The position numbers and the translations under genes were made by a program. The notes under the pieces were generated by a model. The model searched no databases, had not been told where the DNA came from, and was given only the letters and a program-made list of their open reading frames with translations. From Floccularia luteovirens (lineage: Eukaryota; Basidiomycota; Agaricomycetes; Agaricales; Squamanitaceae), in assembly GCA_009739215.1 (NCBI GenBank), contig VSJF01000005.1, positions 1,984,001-2,048,000 on the forward strand: DNA of 64,000 nucleotides, read 5' to 3'. Position 1 is the first letter of the stretch; every line of letters starts with the position of its first letter. Below are positions 11,174-22,811 of the stretch, in pieces.

Positions 11174-13673
11174 ATGCCTAAGTCCAATTTGTTCCCTGTT
11201 TTCATCTTCTTGCTTTCTCTTATATCATATGCCTTTGGTGCACAAACTTCTTCCCAAAAGAATTCCGGGCCAATTGTGAAATTGAACTATGGTTCATTTC
11301 AGGGAAACATGACAGGCAACCTTGTCGAGTTCCTTGGAATACCGTTCGCTGCACCTCCGTGGGTTAGATTAAATTTCTTTTGTGTCAGTGGAGATTAAAT
11401 TGTATTAATAGAACTGGGAAATTACGCTTTGAACCTCCACGGCCCCCGAAAAAGTTCTCTGGCGTTCGACCAGCTTTGACGTTTGGAGCTGCATGCCCCC
11501 AGTTAGAATCTGTCTTGCCGCCAGCCCCTCGATCACAGGACTCAATCTGTCAAATGTTCTGAAAGGACCTACAGTCGTGTCAGAGGATTGTAAGTCTGCG
11601 ACCTGATATATATCAGTCTCAAGGCCCAATGCATTTGCATGTACCATAAGTCTATTCGTGAACGTTATCAGGCCCTCCAACATCCCTCATGGAAAGAAAA
11701 TACCTGTTTTATTTGTTAGTATCCACCCGTATATATTTTACGGCCGAATGATAATCTGCATATAACAATCAGTGGATTTATGGGGGCGGTTTCGAAACAG
11801 GTGACACGTCTTTATACCCCGGAAACCTAATTGTCGAACGATCGAATGCATCAAATGAACCAATCATTTACGTGTCGGCAAATTATCGACTTGCTGGTAC
11901 GTCAAAAATTACATGTGTTGGTAGTATGGTTATGATATTTGTGGATATTTAAAAGCATTTGGATTCTTGGCAGGTAAAGAAGTCAAGGAGGCAGGAATTG
12001 GGAATGCTGGCCTTCGGGATCGTGAGTTTATTGTTTTATTTACCCCAAAACTATTCTGAAACTAAGATTCATCAAAGAACGTTTCGCCCTCCAATGGGTC
12101 CAGGATCATATAGAATCATTTGGTGGTGATCCAAATATGGTGACAATGTAAACCTTTTATACCACCCGCGGCATCTACATAACTTGTGCCTATCCAAATC
12201 ATCTAGTTGGGGGGAAAGTGCAGGGGCCATCTCCGTCGGTTTGCACCTGCTACTCAATAATGGAAATACAGAAGGTTTATTCCATGGTAAAAAAGAATAA
12301 CTACTTACACAATTACACCTTCCTGACTCTTTCTCATTAAAGGAATCTGGCTCTCGATTCCTCTACGTGACACCGTTTCAGATCAACCATTCTATGATCA
12401 ATTGGTTGCAGACACAGGATGCAGCAAGTCAAAGAATACGCTTGAATGTTTGCGTACTGTCCCATTCGATAATTTCGTGGCTGCCATGAACAAATCTCCC
12501 AGCATATTCAATTTTACGAGTTTGACACTAGTTTGGCAACCCTCCATTGATGGTAGATTTATTGTTCGTGACCCCCAAGCATCCATTCAACAGGGATTAT
12601 ATGCCAAGGTCATCCCTGGCCCAACTTGGACTCTGTCGTTATAAGCTAACCATTTTGCTTACTCAGGTTCCATTAGTTACAGGAGACTGTGATGATGAAG
12701 GAACGTGAGTGCACAGTCCCTGTTAAACTATTTGCTACTAATCTTATTGATTATGACAGGCTATTCTCATTTGCTGCTCTAAACATCACGTCAGTATATT
12801 TCTTTACCCATGATGTTCGCTGTCTGATAACGAATCAACAGGACAGATCAACAATTCCTTGACTATATTGGATCAAAGTAATGATCACTTTTTTGTTATG
12901 GTAATCAGCTCCTGAACCCATTGCAGCTATTTCCAGAATAAACTGGTACCTGACCAATTGGCGGCTGTTGGAGCAGCATACCCGGATGATGTTATGCAGG
13001 TAACAATATCGAAATAACAGTACCAATATTTAATCTAATCGGTTTTTGAAGGGATCGCCGTTTGATACAGGCACTGCAAATGCATTAACGTTTGTCTATT
13101 GTATGTATGCAAACGCAATTTTCTAACTTTCCAGACGCTAGACCTCAATTCAAGCGTATTGCTGCTTTCGAAGGCGATTTTGCTTTCCATGCTCGTCGGC
13201 GTTCTTCTTGCAACACGCTTCAAAAACACAACCCACTTTTGCATTTTGTAAATTTCCCAAATATCAACCATAGGATTTGATTTTTCTAATTTGGGGGTAA
13301 AACAGTATACAAGCGTGGCAAGACTTTACCACTCCTCGGGTCATTCCATACCAGCGACATTCCTGAGTTCTATGGTGCGGACCCTACGTCGAGTTTTTTT
13401 GGTACAGATGTGCTAGGTGGGTGTATTCTAAAACGGAATCGGATTCAATGTACTCACACCTTGTTGCCAAAAGTAAATTTCGCCAACACTCTGAACCCAA
13501 CACATCCAACGAATCCGATTAGTCTGTTGTCCCATGTTGACTGGCAGCCTTGGAATTCATCAGTGGATGCGCCGCCGCTCCTCACTTTCTTGGATCCTGC
13601 GCCTGCCATTGGAATAACTACAGACACTTTCAGGGTAGATGCTATGAACTTGTTGACTAATTTCTCGTTTTAG
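11174..13673 (+). pseudogene. Type-B carboxylesterase, array copy 1 (disrupted)
   Basis: The exon structure of the intact copies can be followed, but several lesions are visible. (i) Exon 2 carries a net +2 nt at about 11518-11540 relative to the other copies, and the frame then stops at TGA near 11560. (ii) The acceptor of exon 3 (near 11658) reads ATAA where the others have ATAG, so the correct junction is lost. (iii) At the end of exon 7, 11 nt are missing, compensated by a 1-nt loss early in exon 8. (iv) A possible extra intron (GTATGT...TTCCAG, about 13100-13134) replaces exon-13 sequence. (v) A 1-nt loss near 13205 shifts frame again. Signal peptide, WIYGGGF oxyanion site, WGESAGA nucleophile and the DDEGTLF motif are still readable. 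The product would be truncated at roughly residue 105, so this is probably a pseudogene. Confidence 0.75.
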
Positions 13674-14879
13674 ACTGTGAACACTTGATGACGGAAACTG
13701 GGATTGACATTTCGGGAGAATGTATCTCGTAGGCTGGCATTTCCTATTAACTATCCTTTTTCCTCAATGAACTATCAATGCTTTGAATACTGAATCCCCG
13801 CATGGGCTCGAGCTACAAGGATGGGTAACTTTTTGACAGACTTACAATATATACTATAGCTTACCTAGTGTTGCAAATTTCTCGGTAGCTGGGAAGTCCG
13901 CTCAATTGACTACCTTACTAATTGCGGAACAACTTGTAGATGATGTTTCAAAGATCTATAGACCGATTGTTACTTCGTAAGTTGGTGCACTGAGCTCAGC
14001 GCAAAAACAGGGACAAGGGAAACTCACCTAGTTCTGCATATTTCTTTCGCCTTGGAAAGTGACTGATATTGTCTGCATCAACATATGTCAGTGATAATTG
14101 TAAAGAATTACTGTTTGAATTCAAGGCCAACAACAATGACACTGTTAAATTGGGAGTTGTTTGAGAGTCCGTGCAACGGGCAAGTGGGTGGGAAAGAAAT
14201 GATGCAGATATTCAAATGTGCAGGTCATCTCCAATATATACCGTACGGCGTACACTATACTTGAGTACATAACATCTCCTTGCTTAATGTAACACACAAA
14301 TCAAGAATCCCCACATTAAAATTAACATGGTTGTATGGTGTAAGCAGTAACGCGTTACATCTGGTTCTGTTACATCTCTCTCAGCTTTCAAGTCTCTCGT
14401 CCAGCCTTGTATGTGGTGGTGGAGGTTCCTCAGTCGTTGATGGAATAAAGTTGGTTGGTATTGTACAATATCGTCACTCTGTCCGGTCAGTAAAGGTTCC
14501 AATTTGTCTATGGTCAGTATTTCACCTCCACCACTGTCGTCATCCGCCGCGTTGTTCGCACACTTCACCTGCAATCACACCATAACCACAACTTCTCGGT
14601 CATATGCTTTCAATGGCAGTTAAACGTTAAATGATAACCCATGTGGCCTTACTCCTCATTGCATACTTTCGCTCAGAACATTTCTCCTATGATTGGCTCA
14701 TGTTTTGGCTCTCTCTATCAGCGATCACACACGAGGTCGAGATATTAGCACGTCACATACGGCCTTCGCGGATCGAGCAATGGAATTGAAGATGACTGGA
14801 CTATCGACTGCGACGACCACGCCTATGACATGGGCTGAACAAGAACGATGTCGCACCATGACATCAACTCATTCTCAAC
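13674..14879. other. Spacer between esterase copies 1 and 2
   Basis: No supported gene. Overlapping frames on both strands at 14280-14585 lack recognisable features. From about 14880 the sequence becomes similar to the duplicated promoter segments. Confidence 0.45.
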
Positions 14880-15240
14880 AAGTCAACCACATACATGAAT
14901 CTATCAAGTCTCCATCGTCGGGTTTTGCGGCTTATTTATGGCCTGTGAAGTCTACAGAGGGGTGCCAGCGACAACCCATATGATTACGAGGACACATGGA
15001 TGATTTTACACAGCACTTCCTCTATGTGATTCTTTGTTCAAGAACCCTGGATGTATCCCACATGTGCCTATTACCCACCATGGTAGCCGCCCCAAGCAAC
15101 GACTACATATACCTGACTACCCATCGAGAATGCGTATAGAATTTACTCAGCTTATATCATATAAACGCTTCCGATATTCCAATAAAGCCCAAGACTTTCA
15201 ACTTTACAAGTTGCCAATTTATGAATTGTCGTTCCCATGC

Positions 15241-15250
15241 TATAAATAAC
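15241..15250 (+). promoter_or_regulatory. TATA box, esterase copy 2
   Basis: TATAAATAAC 175 nt upstream of the ATG at 15416, within the duplicated promoter block. Confidence 0.65.
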
Positions 15251-15415
15251 GGTACTCACCTTAACTGCTGTGAATCATTGTCCCGCCGATGTGGGTATTC
15301 TAAAAGTCAGTACCATCACATTCGGCTTAAAGTGACCCGTGCCGAATCACTGACCAGACTTAAAAGCTAATGATGTAACGGAGCTGGGGGAGTTGACGAA
15401 GCTTCCGACAGAGTC

Positions 15416-17921
15416 ATGTCCCAGTCCAATCTATCCCATGCCCTCGTCCTCTTACTCTCTATCATATTCTATGTCTCTGGTGCAAAAATTCCTTCCCAGA
15501 AGAATTCTGGACCAGTTGTGAAATTGAACTATGGTTCATTTCAGGGGAATGCGACTGGCGACCTCGTCACATTCCTCGGAATGCCGTTCGCTGCACCTCC
15601 GTAAGTTAAACCTTTTTTTTTGTGTCAGTAGAGATTGAATTGTGTAACTAGAACTGGGCGACTACGATTCGAACCTCCACAGCCTCCGAAAAGGTTCTCT
15701 GGCGTTCGACAGGCTTTGTCGTTTGGAGCTGCTTGCCCTCAATTAAACACTGTCCTGCCACCAATCCCGATCCCAGGACTCAATCTGTCAAATGTTCTGA
15801 CAGGACCTACAGTCACGTCGGAGGATTGTGAGTCTGCATCCTGTTACATATCGTGCCAGGAGTATAATAAGATTTTCGCACATTATAGGCTTATTTGTGA
15901 ACGTTATTAAACCCGCCAACATCCCCTATGGAAAGAAACTGCCTGTTTTGTTTGTCAGTGTCCATTCCTATATATTGTACGAGATAATAATGTATTCTGC
16001 ATATTATCATCAGTGGATTTATGGGGGCGGTTTCGAAAACGGTGACACGTCCTTAAACCCAGGAAACCCAGTTGTCGAACGATCAATTGCATTGAATGAG
16101 CCGGTCATCTATGTGTCGGCCAATTATCGACTTGCTGGTATGCTTGCAATCACACAAGTTGGTGGTATGTTGTTAATGGATATCCAAAGCCTTTGGATTC
16201 TTAGGAGGTAAGGAAGTTAAGGAAGCAGGAATTGGGAATGTTGGCCTTCGGGATCGTAAGCTTATTACTTATTCATCCCGAAACTATCCTTAATCTAACA
16301 TTCCAAGAACGTTTCGCCCTTCAATGGGTTCAGAATCATATAGAATCATTTGGTGGTGATCCGAAAAGGGTGACGATGTAAGCCTTCCATATAATCTGCG
16401 TCGTCTTATAACCTGTGTCTATCCAAATTATTCAGATGGGGAGAAAGTGCAGGAGCGATCTCTGTCTCCTTGCAACTGCTACTTAATAACGGAAATACAG
16501 AAGGTTTATTCCATGGCGCATTCATGGTGAAAAGAGTAATTACTTCGTGATTACACCTACCTAATTATTTTTGATTGTAGGAATCTGGTTCTCCTCCCCC
16601 CCTACGTGATATCGTCTCATATCAACCTTTCTATGATCAGCTAGTCGCAGACACGGGATGCAGCAAGTCCAGGAATACACTTGAATGTTTACGCACTGTC
16701 CCATTCGATAAATTCATGGATGCCATGAACAAATCTCCCAGCATATTTAGTTTTATGAGTTTGATACTAGCTTGGCAACCCTCTATTGATGGTAGATTCA
16801 TTGTTCGTGACACACAGGCGTCCGTTCAGCGGGGATTATATGCCAAGGTCTTCCTTGATGCGACTTGAATTTTATTGTCATAAGCTAACAATTTTGCTAC
16901 CCCAGGTCCCTTTAGTTACCGGAGACTGTGATGATGAAGGAACGTATGTGCATAATCTCTGCTAGACTACCTGCTGCTCATCTTGTTAATTATGACAGTC
17001 TGTTCTCGTTCACTACTCTAAACATCACGTCAGTATATTTTCTTATCCGTGGCCATCCGTTGTCTGATGACGAAGCAATAGGACAGACCAACAATTCCTC
17101 GACTACGTCGGATCAAAGTAATGACCACCTTTTTGTCATGGTAGTTAGCTCCTGATCCCGTTGCAGCTACTTCCAGAATAAAGTGGGACCTGACCAATTA
17201 GCAGCTGTCGGAGCAGCATATCCAGCTGATGTTACACAGGTAAAAATATTCAGACAATTTTATTACTATTCAGTCTAATTTTTCATAGGGATCGCCTTTT
17301 GATACAGGCGCTGCAAATGCATTAACGTCTGTCTTATACATTTATGGAAATTCACATCCTGATATTTCGCATCCTAGACCTCAATATAAGCGTCTTGCCG
17401 CTTTCCAAGGCGATATTGTTTTCCAAGCCCCTCGACGTTTCTTCCTGCAACATGCTTCGAAAACACAACACGCTTTTGCATTCTGTAAGTTTCTCGAGTC
17501 TCAACCACGCAAACCTTTTTGAATTGAGGGCATAACAGTGTTAAAACGTAATAAAGCTATACCACTCATTGGGTCATTCCATGGTAGTGATGTTCCCGAA
17601 TTTTATGGTACAAACCCTGCGTCAGGTTTTGTTGGTACAGATGCGCTCGGTAGGTGTATCGTGAGACAAAATCAGGTTCAACACGCTTATATCTTGATAT
17701 CAAAAGTCAATTTCGTCAATACTCAGAACCCAACCCGACCAACGAATCAGATAAGTCTATTGTCCCAGATTGACTGGCAGCCTTGGGGTTCATCGTTGAA
17801 TGCGCCGCCGCTCCTCACTTTCTTGGACCCTGCACCTACGATTGCAATTACTACAGACACTTTCAGGGCAGATGCAATGAACCTGTTGACTAAAATTTCT
17901 TTGCAGGTGGCGAGCACTTGA
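15416..17921 (+). CDS. Secreted type-B carboxylesterase/lipase, array copy 2
   Basis: An alpha/beta-hydrolase of the COesterase family, which cleaves ester bonds of lipids or aromatic esters outside the cell. Exons: 15416-15600, 15652-15827, 15889-15953, 16014-16137, 16190-16255, 16308-16377, 16436-16526, 16581-16847, 16906-16943, 16999-17028, 17082-17117, 17167-17239, 17289-17484, 17539-17649 and 17707-17921, giving about 580 residues. The N-terminal signal peptide ends near VSGAKIPSQ. Family marks are FLGMPFAAPP, then SEDCLFVNV, oxyanion WIYGGGF (~143), and nucleophile GESAG (Ser ~233). The acid is Glu in GDCDDEGT (~359) and the His is in GSFHGSDVPEFY (~487). The last intron (57 nt) contains no stop, so read-through would also be open. 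Splicing gives the usual D-A-L-V-N-F. No disabling change was found. Confidence 0.88.
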
Positions 17922-18498
17922 TAGGCGAAATTGAGGTTGAATTTTTAGGAGTATGTATTGCGCTGTTAAGAATGATTTAGAATACATAAACGAGTGTTTA
18001 GATGATTAACAGGGGGATTCTAGGGCTGGGCAAGAATACTCTTGCTCCATGATGTCAGCACATTCCCAGCAGATCAAGCATCAACCTTTCCGAAAATAGC
18101 CTAAGCTACCCCGGTCCTACCCACACGGTTACTTTGCCCTACATGAATGGATCTTTCAAGCTTGCATCGTCTGGTTTTGCTGCTTATTTCGTCAATATGA
18201 CCTGTGAAGTCCATCAGAAGGGTTCGATTTGCGGAAATGCATATGACAATTGGGGACACATGCACAATTTTACACGGTACTGTACCGGATTTCTATATGA
18301 TTCTTTGTTCCTATGATGTGATCCCACGTGTGATCGACACCCATAAATCATCAGATTCATAGTCATAATAGCCACCCTAGGCTACCATACTTGACTAGCG
18401 TGATTACTGTATAAAATTTTACTGATCTATGATCTCTTAATAAAGTCCGGGACCTCCGACCTTATAAATTGACAATCATGGAGTTGTCGTTCCCATAC
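17922..18498. other. Spacer and promoter segment between esterase copies 2 and 3
   Basis: From about 18087 this is homologous to the segments upstream of the other copies (CTACCCCGGTCCTACC, GATCCCACGTG, AATAAAG). No gene is present. Confidence 0.55.
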
Positions 18499-18508
18499 TA
18501 TAAATAAC
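18499..18508 (+). promoter_or_regulatory. TATA box, esterase copy 3
   Basis: TATAAATAAC 170 nt upstream of the ATG at 18669. Confidence 0.65.
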
Positions 18509-18668
18509 TAGAACACTCCAACTGCTGTGAGTCTTGTCCCACCGCCGATGTATTCGGTAAGTTAGTGCAACCGTGTTTGGCTTGTAGTGACTCATACCAA
18601 ACCACTGACCAGACTTAAAAGCCAATGATGCAGCAGAACCGAGAGTCGACGAAGCTTCCGACAGAGTC

Positions 18669-21188
18669 ATGTCCAAGTCCAATTTATCCCATGCTCTCAT
18701 TCTCTTGCTCTCTTTCATATTCTACAGTGTCTCCGGTGCAAAAATTCCTTCCCAGAAGAATCCTGGGCCAGTTGTGGAATTGAACTATGGTTCATTTCAG
18801 GGAAACGCGACAGGCAACCTCGTCGCATTCCTCGGAATGCCGTTCGCTGCACCTCCGTAAGTCAGACCAGTTTTTTTTTCGTGTCAGTGGAGATTGAGTT
18901 GTGTAATTAGAATTGGGAGACTACGATTCGAACCTCCACAGCCTCCGAAAAGGTTCTCTAGTGTTCGACAAGCTTTGTCGTTTGGAGCTGCTTGCCCTCA
19001 ACTAGAATTTGTTTTCCCACAAATCCCGAGCCCAGGACCTAATCTGTCAAGTAGTCTGGTAGGACCTACAGTCACGTCGGAGGATTGTGAGTGTGCACCC
19101 TGATACATATTGGTGTTAGAGCATGATGAAATTTGCACATATCATAGGTCTGTTCGTGAACGTCATCAAACCTGCCAACATCCCACATGGAAAGAAATTG
19201 CCCGTTTTGTTTGTCAGTGTCCACTCCTCTTATTGTAAAAACTAATAATCAATTTTGCATATAATCATTAGTGGATTTATGGAGGCGGTTTCGAACTTGG
19301 TGACACGTCTTTGAATCCCGGGAACTCAGTTGTTGAACGATCCATTGCATTAAATGAGCCAGTCATTTACGTGTCTGCAAATTATCGACTTGCTGGTAAG
19401 TCGGAAATACATATATTAGTAATATGATATTAATAGATATCCAAACTAAGCCTTTGGATTCTTGGGAGGTAAAGAAGTCAAGGAAGCAGGAATTGGGAAT
19501 ACTGGCATTCGGGATCGTAAGCTTATTACTTATTCATCCTGAGACTATCCTAAATCTAGGACTCAAAGAACGTTTTGCCCTTCAATGGGTTCAGGAACAT
19601 ATAGAATCATTTGGTGGTGATCCAAAACGGGTAACAATGTAAGTTTCGTGTAGAACCTACAACTCTTCATGATATGTGCCTATCCAAACTATTCAGTTGG
19701 GGAGAAAGTGCAGGGGCGATCTCCGTCGGTTTGCACCTGCTACTCAATAACGGAAATACAGAAGGTTTATTCCATGGTGCATTTATGGTAACAAAGGAAT
19801 AACTACTTCCCAATTACACCTCCCTGATTCTTTCTCATTAAAGGAATCTGGTTCTCCGCTTCCTCTACGTGACACCGTCTCATATCAGCCTTTCTATGAT
19901 CAGCTAGTCACAGACACGGGATGCAGCAAGTCAAAGAATACGCTTGAATGTTTACGCACTGTCCCATTCGACAATTTCGTGGCTGCCATGAACAAATCTC
20001 CCAGCATATTCAATTCTACGAGTTTGACATTAGTTTGGCAACCCTCTATTGATGGTAGACTTATTGTTCGTGACCCCCAAGCATCGATTCAGCAGGGATT
20101 ATATGCCAAGGTCCTTCCAGGCCCGACTTGAAGTTCTGTGGATTATAAGCTAACCATTTTGCTAATCCAGGTCCCTTTTGTTACCGGAGATTGTGATGAC
20201 GAAGGAACGTATGTGATCAATCTTTGCTAGACTATCTGCTGCTCATCTTGTTGATTGATAGTTTGTTCTCGTTCACTACTCTAAACATCACGTCAGCACG
20301 TTTTATCATCCATGACGTTCACTTTGTGATGACGAACCAACAGGACAAACCAACAATTCCTTGACTATATTGAATCAAAGTAATGTCCACTTTTTCGTCA
20401 TGGTAATAGTTCCTGATCCCGTTGCAGCTACTTCCAGAATAAAGTGGGACCCGACCAATTAGCGGCCGTTGGAGCAGCATATCCAGATGATGTTACACAG
20501 GTAACAAAATTTCCAGACAGTGGTACCGATATATTCAATCTGATTGTTTTTTGAAGGGATCGCCGTTTGATACAGGCACTGCAAATGCATTAACGTCTGT
20601 CTGTTGCATTTATAGAGACTCATATCCTGACATCTCATACCCTAGACCTCAATATAAGCGTCTTGCCGCTTTCCAAGGCGATATTTTTTTCCAAGCCCCT
20701 CGACGTTTCTTCCTGCAACATGCTTCGAAAACCCAATCCACTTTTGCATTTTGTACGTTTCCAAAATATCAATCACACAAATTTCATGATACGAAGGTAT
20801 AACAGTATTCAAACGTGGCAAAGCTACACCATTCCTTGGCTCATTCCATAGCAGCGACATTCCTGAGTTTTATGCTACGGATCCCACATCGGGTTTTGCT
20901 GGTGCAGATGCGCTAAGTGGGTACATTCTAAGACAGAATTGGGTTCAACGCACTTACATCTTGATATCAAAAGTCAATTTCGTCAATACTCAGAACCCAA
21001 CGCAACCAACGAATCCGATGAGTCTGTTGTCCAAGGTTGACTGGAAGCCTTGGGGTGCATCGGCGGATGCGCCGCCACTCCTCACTTTTTTGGATCCTGC
21101 GCCTGCGATTGCGATAAATACGGACACTTTCAGGGCAGATGCAATGAAGTTGTTAACTACCATCTCGTTGCAGAATGCAAACACCTGA
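18669..21188 (+). CDS. Secreted type-B carboxylesterase/lipase, array copy 3
   Basis: Exons: 18669-18856, 18911-19086, 19148-19212, 19272-19395, 19451-19516, 19569-19638, 19697-19787, 19844-20110, 20171-20208, 20262-20291, 20344-20379, 20428-20500, 20557-20752, 20806-20916 and 20974-21188, giving about 581 residues. One extra codon in the signal peptide is the only length difference from copies 2 and 4. WIYGGGF, GESAG, GDCDDEGT and GSFHSSDIPEFY are all kept, and the last splice gives D-A-L-I-N-F, so the catalytic triad is complete. A second, unspliced plus-strand frame can be read across exon 13 and part of the next intron; this is not a separate gene. Differences from copy 2 are spread over the protein, consistent with ageing duplicates under constraint. 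Confidence 0.88.
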
Positions 21189-22310
21189 TGATGGAAACAG
21201 CCAGAAAATATTAGGAGTAAATTTGCAGTAATGAGGAGCCTCTTTGTATCCAAAATTTCCTGTTGACTTTTTCTACCAATAAACTGTCGATGAATGTGCT
21301 ATTAAATTTCAGGGCATGATGCACAGACTACTCGCCATTCCACAAGAGCATCCCTTGTACATCATTTGTCAACCCGCTACAATGATATAATCAGGGATTG
21401 TATGTCCAATATTCTAGCAATACAGGATTATTCTTACCGTGATAATACTAAACTTTGCGTCATCCTCATGACTGAATGATCGACATGAAACGTACGAGAC
21501 AACCTCTACTACATAGGCAGGTATAAGTATGAAGTTGACATCTAGCGACACCTAGTTAGCGTTGACTTTAGGTATGTGGCCTCTCAAATCAAGGGCACTG
21601 TTTTGGATGGCATCATGTTTTGATTACTGCAGTAGAATGGATGATTGCGTGTACCGTCGTAATCTAGGAATTTGTCTCAAAATACTATATTGTCGATGCT
21701 AGTACATGCATACATAAATAAGAATGCACCATCTGGTGATACTAAATATCAACCAGTCATTACAATGAATGAGATTATGTCAGAATAGCAAAGCCGATAG
21801 AGTTATCCTGTTCTTGAAGGATCATATATACCATTTCCAAAAAAAGTCATGGTACCGAGAACATAGTATTCTCCCCATTGATATGATTATGCAATGCAAG
21901 AGCCATGTTGGATGGCATCTATTTTCTACACTGAAGCACCAGTTATCAAGTTATTAACCATAATTTCATGGCCTGCCTGGTTTATAGACGCTGTAATTCT
22001 TGTTTACAATTTCTTGTCCCCTGTACCATTTATAAGGACGTCATGTACTTCATCATCCCAAAGATCATGGTGGACTCGGAATAGAGGGAACGGCTCACAG
22101 GGAATAGGTCACATGAGCATGGATTAGTCATTATACTACTTAATGTAATTTCGGTCTACAATGTAACCACGTACATGCATCCAGACGGACCACTCCACCG
22201 GGCGAGATTTTGGATCATTCACATCACTGCATGTTTGCGACTAGATGGAATTATTTTTCAGTGCCAACTTTGACACATCCCAGAGAAAACAAAACTTCTG
22301 ACCTCAGTTT
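21189..22310. other. Spacer between esterase copies 3 and 4
   Basis: About 1.1 kb without a supported gene. Short frames at 21769-22127 have no recognisable features. Promoter homology with the other units resumes near 22311. Confidence 0.45.
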
Positions 22311-22635
22311 TTTGCTGTGAAATCCATCAGAAGGGTTCGACTTGCAGGAATGCATATGACAATTGAGGACACATGCACAGTTTTACACAGTACTGCACCG
22401 GATCTTTGTATGATTCTTTGTTCTGTGATGTGATCCCATGCGTGATCGATGCTTAACCATCATAATCATAATGTCATCCCAGGCGACTCATATTTGACTA
22501 GTTTGACTACTCGCTGAGAATGCGTATGGAAATTATTCAAATTAAACTATAAAATTTACTGAACTATGATACTTCAATAAAGCCCGGGACCCTCAGCACT
22601 ACAAGTTGACAATCCAGAAGTTGCCGTTCCCATAC

Positions 22636-22645
22636 TATAAATAAC
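22636..22645 (+). promoter_or_regulatory. TATA box, esterase copy 4
   Basis: TATAAATAAC 176 nt upstream of the ATG at 22812. Confidence 0.65.
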
Positions 22646-22811
22646 TAAACCACTCCAACTGCTGTGAGTCTTCGTCCCACCGCCGATGTATTCTAAAAGC
22701 TAATGCAACCGTATTCGGCTTACTACAGTGACCCGTGCCGGACCACTGACCAGACTTAAAAGCCAATGATGTAACGGAGCTGGGGGAGTTGACGAAGCTT
22801 CCAACAGAGTC

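Noticed and set aside
14280..14585. Overlapping ~100-codon frames on both strands between esterase copies 1 and 2
   Set aside because: Mutually antisense, no recognisable motif, no splice context, and inside a duplicated non-coding spacer.
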